Position numbers and translations under genes: made by a program | Part shown: in pieces, positions 16,365 to 22,884 of the stretch | Layout of the letters: each line of letters begins with the position of its first letter | Position numbering within the stretch: the first letter of the stretch is position 1 | The notes under the pieces: generated by a model | What the model was told of the DNA's origin: nothing | What the model saw: the letters and a program-made list of their open reading frames with translations, nothing else | Databases searched by the model: none | NCBI RefSeq assembly: GCF_000350145.1 | Contig: NZ_BAOL01000043.1 | Location: 1 to 39,436, forward strand | Source: Ilumatobacter nonamiensis YM16-303 | Lineage (GTDB): Bacteria; Actinomycetota; Acidimicrobiia; Acidimicrobiales; Ilumatobacteraceae | Length of the DNA: 39,436 nucleotides | Reading direction: 5' to 3'

Positions 16365-17525
16365 ATGGTCGAGATCAACGGAACGGTCGCTCAGGGATTC
16401 GGCGCGGTCGCCGACGCCTTTCAACAGAACTTCGAGGAGTTCCCGGAGTTGGGAGCGGGGTTCGCGCTCGTCGCTGATGGGGAACTGAAGGTCGACATCA
16501 CGGCCGGGGTGGCCGACAAGGCGACTGGTCGAGCCTTCGATGAGCAGACGTTGCAACTGGTGTTCTCGACCACGAAGGGTGCCGCAGCGATCTGCGTCGC
16601 TCGGCTCGTCGACGCCGGCGTGCTGTCGTACGACGACACGGTGGCGTCGCACTGGCCGGAGTTCGGCGCGGCAGGCAAGGAGAACGTGACGGTGGCCCAG
16701 ATGTTGAGTCACCAGGCCGGACTGCCGTACGTGGACCAGGTCTTGTCGATGGACGCGCTGCTGGCCGTCGGACCGATCGTCGACGCGCTCGCGGCCCAGA
16801 CCCCACTCTGGAAACCGGGGAGCACCCACGGCTATCACGCGGTCACGTACGGCTGGCTCGCCGGCGAACTCGTGCTTCGCGTCGACGGCCGATCGATCGG
16901 TACCTACTTCGCCGAGGAGGTCGCCGGGCCGCTCGGCCTCGATTTCTGGATCGGGCTCCCGGAGTCCGAGGAGCCTCGGGTGAGCACGCTGGAGCAGGCC
17001 CCGGCGCCGACCGACCCGGAGCAGTTGGCGTTGATGATGCAGGTGATGGGTCCTGGCACCGCTGGCTTCAACGCACTCACCATGAGCGGGGCGTTGATCG
17101 CGCTCGGCGCCGGCACCAATCCGTTCAACACCCGTGCCGTGCACGCCACCGAGATGCCCGCGGCGAACGGGATCACCAACGCGTCGAGCTTGGCGAAGAT
17201 GTATGCGGCCACGGTGGGCGAGGTCGACGGGGTTCGCCTCGTCTCACCCGAGGTGATCGCGGCGGCGTCGGCCGAGGCCGTCAACGGTCCCGACCAGTGT
17301 CTCGTTGCCGAAACTCGCTTCGGGATGGGCTTCATGTTGCCCAACGACATGGTGCCGATGCTCGGCCCGAACGCGTTCGGCCACGCCGGCGCCGGCGGTT
17401 CGCTCGGCCAGGCCGATCCCGACACCGGCGTCGGCTACGGCTACGTGATGAACCAGATGCTCGGCGGAATCGCCGGCGACCCCCGCACCGTCCGACTCAA
17501 CGACGCCGTCCGCACCTGCCTCTGA
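16365..17525 (+). CDS. Beta-lactamase-fold serine hydrolase (family VIII esterase / CubicO-like)
   Basis: Cytosolic-looking serine hydrolase of 386 aa with no signal peptide. The nucleophile motif is S68-T-T-K71 (SxxK) in [10 protein letters not shown], the general-base tyrosine is probably Y161 in [11 protein letters not shown], and [27 protein letters not shown] is the third active-site block. This pattern is typical of family VIII carboxylesterases and of the mycobacterial LipD/LipL type, and differs from true secreted class C beta-lactamases. It probably hydrolyses short or medium ester bonds; the substrate is unknown. The stop TGA at 17523-17525 is followed one base later by a degenerate copy of the palindromic element. 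Convergent with the P450 gene. Confidence 0.88.
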   Translation: MVEINGTVAQGFGAVADAFQQNFEEFPELGAGFALVADGELKVDITAGVADKATGRAFDEQTLQLVFSTTKGAAAICVARLVDAGVLSYDDTVASHWPEFGAAGKENVTVAQMLSHQAGLPYVDQVLSMDALLAVGPIVDALAAQTPLWKPGSTHGYHAVTYGWLAGELVLRVDGRSIGTYFAEEVAGPLGLDFWIGLPESEEPRVSTLEQAPAPTDPEQLALMMQVMGPGTAGFNALTMSGALIALGAGTNPFNTRAVHATEMPAANGITNASSLAKMYAATVGEVDGVRLVSPEVIAAASAEAVNGPDQCLVAETRFGMGFMLPNDMVPMLGPNAFGHAGAGGSLGQADPDTGVGYGYVMNQMLGGIAGDPRTVRLNDAVRTCL

Positions 17526-17526
17526 A

Positions 17527-17557
17527 CTGCGCGTCGGTGTCGCTCACCAAAGCGCAT
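17527..17557. repeat. Degenerate 13-5-13 palindrome between convergent genes
   Basis: CTGCGCGTCGGTG (17527-17539), TCGCT, then CACCAAAGCGCAT (17545-17557). It has exactly the 13-5-13 spacing and starts one base after the TGA of the esterase gene. Ten of 13 positions pair, including TGCGC/GCGCA and GGTG/CACC. It lies in the 42-bp gap between the esterase and P450 stops, so it could terminate both. Confidence 0.6.
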
Positions 17558-17567
17558 CGCGCCGAAC

Positions 17568-18836
17568 TCAGACGCTGAACTCGCAGGGCATCCGCTTGAT
17601 GCCGTTGATGAAACCGGAGACGAGGCGGTCGGGTTCGCCGGTGATCTCGAGATCGGGCAACTCGCGGAAGATCTCGTCGTACATCACCTGGATCTCGCGG
17701 CGGGCGAGGTTCGCCCCGAGACAGAAGTGCGGACCGCCGGCTCCGTAGCCCTCCATGTCCTTGGTGTTCGGACGGGTGATGTCGAAGCGGTGTCCGTCGG
17801 CGAACACGTCCTCGTCACGGTTGCCCGACCAGTACCACATGACGACCTTCTCGCCGGCGGCGATCGTGGTGTTGCCGACCGTGACGTCCTCGTTCGCCTT
17901 GCGACGCATGTGGATCACCGGCGACGCCCAGCGGACGATCTCGTCCGCAGCGGTGAGCGACATCTCGTCGAAGTTGTTCCGGAGCAGTTCACGCTGATCC
18001 GGGTGCTTCGTCAGCTGGTGCATGCCCCACGAGATCGCGTTGCGGGTGGTCTCGTTTCCGGCGACCGCCAAGAGGATGAAGAACGATCCGAACTCGGCCG
18101 GTGTGAGGCGCTCGCCGTCGACCTCGGCGTGCATCAGGACGGACGCGATGTCATCCGTCGGCGTGCGCAGTCGATCCTCGCCGAGCTGTTGTGCGTAGTC
18201 GAACATGCCGGAAGCGCCCACGATGAGGCCGTCGAGATCGAGCGTGAAATCGGGATCGCCGGCGCCGAGGATGATGTTGGTCCAGTCGAAGATCTGCTGC
18301 TCGTCCTCTTCGGGGACACCGAGCATGTCGCAGATGATCTGGAGGGGGAGTGGGGCGGCGAATGATTCGACGAAGTCGATCGGCTCACCCCCTGCGGCCT
18401 TCTCCCTGGCCGCGACCACGAGCCGCTTCGCTCGCGTCTTCACCGACTCTTCGATCGCCGCCACCGTCTTCGGGGTGAAGCCCTTCTGGACCAGCATCCG
18501 GAACTTCGCGTGGCGAGGGTTGTCCATCACGATCATCGAGCCGAAGAACTCGAGCGTTTCCGGGGGCTGCTCGCCGAGCGTGATGCCGCCGGCGGACGAG
18601 AACAGGTCGGCCTTGCGGTTGACCTCCTTGATGTCGTCGTAGGTGACCGCCGACCAGAATCCGGGCCCCGCGATGCCGCCCTCGATGACCGAGAGTTCCT
18701 CGTGGAAGCACATGCCGTCGCCGTGTTTCGACTCCTCGCGCAGCGCAACGAAGGCCTCGTTCCGCCGATCGAGCGGTTCGATCCAGAAGTCGTTGCTTCC
18801 GAGGTGGGCGTCGGCCACGGTCCGGTATGCGGGCAT
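17568..18836 (-). CDS. Cytochrome P450 (CYP125/124/142-like)
   Basis: Soluble bacterial P450 of 422 aa. The I-helix oxygen-activation motif is AGNETTRNAI, the K-helix ExxR is E-I-V-R in ADEIVRWASPVIHMRR, and the heme-ligand loop is GAGGPHFCLGANLARRE with the axial cysteine. The LLAVAGNETTRN and GGPHFCLG forms are those of the CYP125, CYP124 and CYP142 group, which hydroxylates the terminal carbon of sterol side chains or methyl-branched lipids. A branched-lipid substrate is therefore plausible but not proven. No ferredoxin gene lies nearby. ATG at 18836 is chosen because it gives the normal N-terminus; a start at 18875 is in frame. Divergent from the zinc-ribbon gene, 32 bp away. Confidence 0.92.
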   Translation of the reverse strand: MPAYRTVADAHLGSNDFWIEPLDRRNEAFVALREESKHGDGMCFHEELSVIEGGIAGPGFWSAVTYDDIKEVNRKADLFSSAGGITLGEQPPETLEFFGSMIVMDNPRHAKFRMLVQKGFTPKTVAAIEESVKTRAKRLVVAAREKAAGGEPIDFVESFAAPLPLQIICDMLGVPEEDEQQIFDWTNIILGAGDPDFTLDLDGLIVGASGMFDYAQQLGEDRLRTPTDDIASVLMHAEVDGERLTPAEFGSFFILLAVAGNETTRNAISWGMHQLTKHPDQRELLRNNFDEMSLTAADEIVRWASPVIHMRRKANEDVTVGNTTIAAGEKVVMWYWSGNRDEDVFADGHRFDITRPNTKDMEGYGAGGPHFCLGANLARREIQVMYDEIFRELPDLEITGEPDRLVSGFINGIKRMPCEFSV

Positions 18837-18855
18837 GTGCCCATGGTGGCAGTCG

Positions 18856-18861
18856 TAGTGT
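18856..18861 (+). promoter_or_regulatory. -10 element of a leaderless promoter for the zinc-ribbon gene
   Basis: TAGTGT ends 7 nt before the GTG at 18869, which supports that start over longer in-frame alternatives. Confidence 0.5.
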
Positions 18862-18868
18862 CGTCGTC

Positions 18869-19189
18869 GTGTCACTGGAGATCATCTGCCCGCGCTGCGA
18901 GTCGGACGACGACCTCCGCGGTACTCCGCTCGACGACGGGCGGATCCAGCTGACGTGTGAAGCGTGTTCGATCACGTGGGAGCGTGATCCGCGGCCGACC
19001 TGTCCGACGTGTGGCGGCGACGATCTCTACCACGTGCCGCAGGTGATCCTCGAGAAGTCCCGTGGGTCGCAGATGTCGGTGCAGGGAATTCACGTCGAGT
19101 ACGGCTGCTGGTCGTGCAACCCTCCCGAGGTGAAGGTGCGCGGCGGCCGAACTCATCACCTGCCTGACCGCCTCGACGGGAGCCAGTGA
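18869..19189 (+). CDS. Double zinc-ribbon protein of unknown function
   Basis: Protein of 106 aa with four CxxC pairs: CPRC (about 7-10), CEAC (31-34), CPTC (44-47) and CWSC (about 81-84). It starts MSLEIICPRCESDDDLRG, like a small transcript-elongation-type or rubredoxin-like ribbon, with a second ribbon after QVILEKSRGSQMSVQGIHVEYG. The C-terminus is basic (KVRGGRTHHLPDRLDG). I do not recognise the family. A nucleic-acid or protein-interaction role is the usual one for such ribbons. GTG at 18869 is supported by the TAGTGT hexamer 7 nt upstream. It is divergent from the P450 gene and just upstream of the acyl-AMP ligase. Its TGA is directly followed by a perfect copy of the palindromic element. 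Confidence 0.75.
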   Translation: MSLEIICPRCESDDDLRGTPLDDGRIQLTCEACSITWERDPRPTCPTCGGDDLYHVPQVILEKSRGSQMSVQGIHVEYGCWSCNPPEVKVRGGRTHHLPDRLDGSQ

Positions 19190-19191
19190 AG

Positions 19192-19222
19192 ATGTTCGTC
19201 GGTGAATGGCACCGACGAACAT
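19192..19222. repeat. Perfect 13-5-13 palindrome, copy A
   Basis: ATGTTCGTCGGTG (19192-19204), loop AATGG, CACCGACGAACAT (19210-19222): all 13 pairs match. It starts two bases (AG) after the TGA of the zinc-ribbon gene and lies 45 bp before the ligase start. As RNA it would be a strong tail-less terminator-like hairpin; as DNA it is a 31-bp palindrome. Confidence 0.92.
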
Positions 19223-19254
19223 GTGGGGTCATCTGCGGGCTCGATTCCTGTCGC

Positions 19255-19260
19255 TAGCGT
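19255..19260 (+). promoter_or_regulatory. -10 element of a leaderless promoter for the acyl-AMP ligase-like gene
   Basis: TAGCGT ends 7 nt before the ATG at 19268. The same hexamer and spacing occur before the genes at 31348 and 38460. Confidence 0.55.
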
Positions 19261-19267
19261 TCACTGA

Positions 19268-20968
19268 ATGGCCGACTCGACCATCTCTCGCCTCGAAGCT
19301 GCCGCCGACTCCGGAACCGGAGTGCGGTTCGTCGGCAAGTCCGTCATGCCGGACGGCGTGCCCGTGTACGTCGGCTGGGATCAGATCCACGACGAGGCGC
19401 GGGCCGTCGGGGCCGCGCTCCAGGCGAAAGGGCTCGTGCCCGGTGATCACGTCGCGGTGCTCGGCCCGACCAGCCGCGAGCTGATGACGATCGTGCGCGG
19501 CTGCTGGATGGCCGGCATCGCGTCGATGGTGCTTCCGTTGCCGATGCGGATGGGATCGCTCGACGTGTTCATCGAGTCGACGCGGGCGCGAATCCGACAC
19601 GGCGATGCGAAGTTGGTCCTGATCGACGACCAGCTCGCCGACTTCTACACCGCCGTCGAGGGTGATCCACCCATCGAACCGATGGCGTCGGTCATGCCCG
19701 GTGCGGCGAACGTACCCACTGGCGACGCGCTCGAACTGCCGCCACACGACCCGGAGCGGCTCGTCATCCTGCAGTACACGAGCGGGTCGACGAGCGAGCC
19801 GAAGGGCGTGATGATTCCCGACCGGGTCCTGTCGGCCAACCTCGACGCCACCTGCGAGGCAGCGGTCCTCGGTGCCGGCGAGACGATGGTCTCGTGGTTG
19901 CCCCTCTATCACGACATGGGGCTCGTCGGTTTCCTCGCTCTCCCGATGACGAAGGGGGTCGACCTGGTCCAGGCGGCGCCGCAGGACTTCCTCGCGCACC
20001 CGGGCAACTGGATGGACTGGATCTCCGAGCACCGGGGCACGGCGACCGCCGGACCCAACTTCTCGTGGGTGCTCGCCACGCGGGCGCTCAAGCGCAAGAC
20101 CGACCTCGACCTCTCGTCGCTGACGCTCGCGCTGTCGGGCGCTGAGCCCGTCGATCCGAAGGCGGTCGACGCGTTCGTCGCCGAAGCGCAGCGTTTCGGC
20201 TTCTCGCCCGGTGGCGTCTTCCCGGCCTTCGGGATGGCCGAGGTCGCGATTGCCGGCGCGTTCCCCGCTCGCGGTCGTGGCCTGGTCACCGACACCGTCG
20301 ACCGCCAGGTGCTCGAAACGCAGCGCGTGGCCAAGCCGATCGAGATCGACGATCCGGACGATCTCGCGCTCCGGGCCCGTCAACTCCCGCTGCTCGGCCG
20401 CGCCGTCCCGGGGCTCGAGATGAAGGTCGTCGATCCGGACACGCACGAATCGCTGCCCGAGCGCCACGTCGGGGAGCTGCTGCTGCGCGGTACGTCGGTC
20501 ACCCCCGGCTACTACAAGCGTCCCGATGCCACGGCTGCGCTGTTCGTCGACGACTGGCTCTGCACCGGCGACCTCGCCTATCTCCTCGACGGTGAACTCG
20601 TGATGTGCGGTCGGATCAAGGACGTGATCATCGTGGGCGGCCGGAACGTGTTCCCGGAGGACATCGAACGCGCGGTCGGCCCGCTCGACGGTGTGCGCGC
20701 CGGGAACGTGATCGCGCTCGGTGTCGAGGGGTACAAGGGCAAGGAGTCGGTCGTGGTCGTCGCCGAGGTGCGCCTGACCGACACGTCCGGGGACCTCGAC
20801 GACGTGCGCGCTCACGTCCACGAGCGGACGCTCGACGTGTGCGGGCTCCCGCCGCGCGACGTGATGCTCGTGCAGCCGGGAACACTGCCGAAGACCAGCA
20901 GTGGCAAGCTCCAGCGCGCCAAGTGTCGCGAGGAGTACCTCGACGAGGATCTGCAACTCATCGAGTGA
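19268..20968 (+). CDS. Fatty acyl-AMP ligase-like adenylate-forming enzyme
   Basis: Protein of 566 aa. Motifs: ILQYTSGSTSEPKGVMI (P-loop, about 166-182), WLPLYHDMGLVGFL (typical of FAAL/FadD32-like enzymes), LALSGAEPVD, FGMAEVAIAG in place of YGxTE, LCTGDLAYLLDGELVMCGRIKD, VGGRNVFPEDIERAV, and the A10 region LPKTSSGKLQRAKCREEYL with the catalytic lysine. The layout fits fatty acyl-AMP ligases, which activate fatty acids to acyl-AMP and pass them to carrier proteins instead of CoA. Whether the FAAL-specific insertion is present cannot be settled by eye, so an acyl-CoA synthetase is the alternative. There is no PKS, NRPS or acyl-carrier gene in the window. It is bracketed by two nearly identical palindromes (19192 and 20971). 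Confidence 0.82.
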   Translation: MADSTISRLEAAADSGTGVRFVGKSVMPDGVPVYVGWDQIHDEARAVGAALQAKGLVPGDHVAVLGPTSRELMTIVRGCWMAGIASMVLPLPMRMGSLDVFIESTRARIRHGDAKLVLIDDQLADFYTAVEGDPPIEPMASVMPGAANVPTGDALELPPHDPERLVILQYTSGSTSEPKGVMIPDRVLSANLDATCEAAVLGAGETMVSWLPLYHDMGLVGFLALPMTKGVDLVQAAPQDFLAHPGNWMDWISEHRGTATAGPNFSWVLATRALKRKTDLDLSSLTLALSGAEPVDPKAVDAFVAEAQRFGFSPGGVFPAFGMAEVAIAGAFPARGRGLVTDTVDRQVLETQRVAKPIEIDDPDDLALRARQLPLLGRAVPGLEMKVVDPDTHESLPERHVGELLLRGTSVTPGYYKRPDATAALFVDDWLCTGDLAYLLDGELVMCGRIKDVIIVGGRNVFPEDIERAVGPLDGVRAGNVIALGVEGYKGKESVVVVAEVRLTDTSGDLDDVRAHVHERTLDVCGLPPRDVMLVQPGTLPKTSSGKLQRAKCREEYLDEDLQLIE

Positions 20969-20970
20969 AG

Positions 20971-21001
20971 ATGTGCGTCGGTGACCGGCACCGACGCACA
21001 T
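20971..21001. repeat. Perfect 13-5-13 palindrome, copy B with a compensatory pair change
   Basis: ATGTGCGTCGGTG (20971-20983), loop ACCGG, CACCGACGCACAT (20989-21001). Relative to copies A and C, position 5 is G instead of T in the left arm and the partner position is C instead of A, so all 13 pairs remain. It starts two bases after the TGA of the ligase gene. Confidence 0.92.
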
Positions 21002-21038
21002 TTCGCGTCCGTTCATCGTCGCGATCAGGTGGTCGGTG

Positions 21039-21062
21039 GGTCGAGCTGCGACACTCTCGACC
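21039..21062 (+). promoter_or_regulatory. Inverted repeat over the -10 of the phosphonate/selenate-type operon
   Basis: GGTCGAG (21039-21045), ten bases, CTCGACC (21056-21062). The spacer contains GACACT (21050-21055), a -10-like hexamer 7 nt before the ATG at 21063. A protein bound here would cover the promoter, so it is a candidate operator; a hairpin is the alternative. Confidence 0.45.
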
Positions 21063-21098
21063 ATGACAAACACCACCATCACGGTGCGGCTCCAATGA
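21063..21098 (+). CDS. Possible 11-codon upstream ORF coupled to the binding-protein gene
   Basis: ATG at 21063 opens MTNTTITVRLQ and stops with TGA at 21096-21098, which overlaps the ATG (21095) of the binding protein as ATGA. It begins 7 nt after GACACT, the leaderless spacing used elsewhere in the window. The downstream ATG has no clear Shine-Dalgarno, so translation of the small ORF could feed ribosomes onto the transporter gene. Four of 11 residues are threonine; whether it acts as an attenuator peptide is not known. Confidence 0.4.
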   Translation: MTNTTITVRLQ

Positions 21099-22114
21099 GC
21101 CGCACTCGCCGGTCCGCCAGTTGGCGGGCACTCATCCCACTGAGCCTTCTGGCTCTCACTGCTGCGTCGTGCGCCGGCAGTGACGACTCCGGCAGCGACG
21201 AACCTCCGGGAAGCGCTGCCGCCGAGACGGACGGAACCTCCGAACCGGTCGAGGAATCCGAGTCGGCCGACGAGTCGGACTCACCCGTTCTGCACATCGG
21301 AGCGATTCCCGATCAGGAACCTGAGCGGCTCCAGCGCACCTACGGCCTCTTGGCCGATCACCTCGAGGAGGAACTCGCCGACGACGGTTTCACGACCGAC
21401 GTCGAGTACGTCCCGGTGACCGACTACTCCGGCGCCGTCACCGGCTTCGTGGTGGGTGATCTCGACGCTGTCTGGTTCGGCGGGCTCACCGGTGTGCAAG
21501 CGCAACTCGAGGTCGAGGGCGCTCAAGCCGTTGCACAACGTGACATCGACGAGGCGTTCACGTCCGTCTTCATCGCGGGAGCCGACACCGGGGTCGAGAC
21601 GATCGATGACGTCGCGGGACTCGCCGCGCTCGAAGGACAATCGTTCACGTTCGGTTCGGAATCGTCGACGTCAGGGCGGCTGATGCCGCAGTCGTTCCTC
21701 GCCGAAGCCGGGATCGATCCCGACGAGGACTTCGAGGGACAGCCCGGGTTCTCCGGCTCGCACGACGCCACGATCGAGCTCGTGGCGGCCGGGACCTACG
21801 ACGTCGGCGCGCTCAACTCCCAGGTCTGGGACGACCGCGTCGCCGACGGCACCGTCGACGAGACCGCGGTGGTCGAGGTCTTCCGGACTCCGCCGTACTA
21901 CGACTACCACTGGGTCGTGCAGCCGGATCTCGACGACGAATTCGGCGACGGGTTCACCGAGGCGTTCACCGAGGCGATGACCGCGCTCGACCCGGACGAT
22001 CCGGACGATGCCGAAGTGCTCGAGCTGTTCGGTGCCGGTGCATTCATCGAGACCGAGAACGGGAACTACGCGGCGATCGAAGCGGTCGGGCGCGATGCCG
22101 GCCTCATTCGCTGA
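21095..22114 (+). CDS. Phosphonate/selenate-type ABC transporter substrate-binding lipoprotein (PhnD-like)
   Basis: Protein of 339 aa. A lipoprotein signal (SLLALTAASC, lipidated Cys26) is followed by an acidic Ser/Glu/Asp linker, then a PhnD-type periplasmic fold: HIGAIPDQEPERLQRTYGLLADHL, VEYVPVTDYSGAVTGFVVGDLDAVWFGGLTGVQAQ, AQRDIDEAFTSVFIA, FTFGSESSTSGRLMPQSFLAEAG and PGFSGSHDATIELVAAGTYDVGALNSQVW. The DQEPERLQR, WFGGLTGVQA, AQRDID and FGSESSTSGRLMP signature is, to my recollection, that of the subfamily annotated as putative selenate-binding proteins, and differs from classical PhnD. The ligand is thus an oxyanion or phosphonate, not proven. First gene of a three-gene import operon with an ATPase and a fused permease. 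Confidence 0.85.
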   Translation: MSRTRRSASWRALIPLSLLALTAASCAGSDDSGSDEPPGSAAAETDGTSEPVEESESADESDSPVLHIGAIPDQEPERLQRTYGLLADHLEEELADDGFTTDVEYVPVTDYSGAVTGFVVGDLDAVWFGGLTGVQAQLEVEGAQAVAQRDIDEAFTSVFIAGADTGVETIDDVAGLAALEGQSFTFGSESSTSGRLMPQSFLAEAGIDPDEDFEGQPGFSGSHDATIELVAAGTYDVGALNSQVWDDRVADGTVDETAVVEVFRTPPYYDYHWVVQPDLDDEFGDGFTEAFTEAMTALDPDDPDDAEVLELFGAGAFIETENGNYAAIEAVGRDAGLIR

Positions 22115-22874
22115 ACCACTGGCGCTGAGCCTTCGCGACGTCGTCGTCGACCACCCGGTCGGCGGCGGCGTCGTGCGGGCACTCGACGGCGTCGACCTGG
22201 ACGTCGGAGCGGGCGAGCGGGTCGCGCTGCTGGGCTCGAGCGGTGCCGGGAAGTCGACACTGCTCGACGTGGTCGCCGGACTGGTTCGGCCGACGTCCGG
22301 CGACGTCGAGGTCCTCGGTCGACGGATCGCCGAGCTCGGTGGTGGTGCGTTGCGTCGACACCGCTCAGAGGTCGGCGTGATCCGGCAGGCACATGGTCTG
22401 CCCGGCGCGCTCCGCGTGGTGCACAACGTGAACGGCGGCCGACTCGGCGCGTGGTCCACCGTGCGTGCCCTGGCCTCGCTGATCGTGCCGATGGGTCGGA
22501 GCGACGTCGATGAAGCCTTGGGGCGAGTGGGCCTCGACGGGCTCGCCGACCGTCGCACCGGCGACCTGTCCGGCGGTCAGCAGCAGCGGGTCGCGGTCGC
22601 CCGCGTCCTCGTGCAGAACCCGGAACTGGTGTTGGCCGACGAACCGGTGTCGGCCGTCGACCCTCGGCTCAGCGCCGACGTCGTCGAATTGCTCTGCTCG
22701 ACGACCGAGCGCGAACCGCGACGAGACGCCGTCCTGCTCAGCCTCCACGATCCCACACTCGCTCGTGATCACGTCGATCGGATCGTCGGACTCCGCGAGG
22801 GACGGGTCGCGTTCGACCTGGCGGCCCAAGCGGTCGACTCCGGAATGCTGACGTCGCTCTACGCGCCGGCGTGA
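22095..22874 (+). CDS. ABC transporter ATPase (PhnC-like)
   Basis: Protein of 259 aa. Walker A is GSSGAGKST, the signature is LSGGQQQRVAVARVL, and Walker B is ELVLADEPVSAVD. The Q-loop segment VGVIRQAHGLPGALRVVHNVNGGRLG is similar to PhnC (which usually has NVLxGR). It energises import of the ligand captured by the upstream binding protein. Its ATG at 22095 lies inside the end of the binding-protein gene (20-bp overlap), so translation is coupled. The permease GTG starts 10 bp after its stop. Confidence 0.9.
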   Translation: MPASFAEPLALSLRDVVVDHPVGGGVVRALDGVDLDVGAGERVALLGSSGAGKSTLLDVVAGLVRPTSGDVEVLGRRIAELGGGALRRHRSEVGVIRQAHGLPGALRVVHNVNGGRLGAWSTVRALASLIVPMGRSDVDEALGRVGLDGLADRRTGDLSGGQQQRVAVARVLVQNPELVLADEPVSAVDPRLSADVVELLCSTTEREPRRDAVLLSLHDPTLARDHVDRIVGLREGRVAFDLAAQAVDSGMLTSLYAPA

Positions 22875-22884
22875 TCCCGATCCC

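Noticed and set aside
16365-17525. Annotation as an antibiotic-resistance beta-lactamase
   Set aside because: It has no export signal, and its motifs are those of family VIII esterases/CubicO proteins.
21063-21098. Resemblance of MTNTTITVRLQ to the threonine operon leader peptide
   Set aside because: The TTIT similarity is four residues; there is no threonine biosynthesis gene and no terminator/antiterminator pair, so amino-acid attenuation is not claimed.
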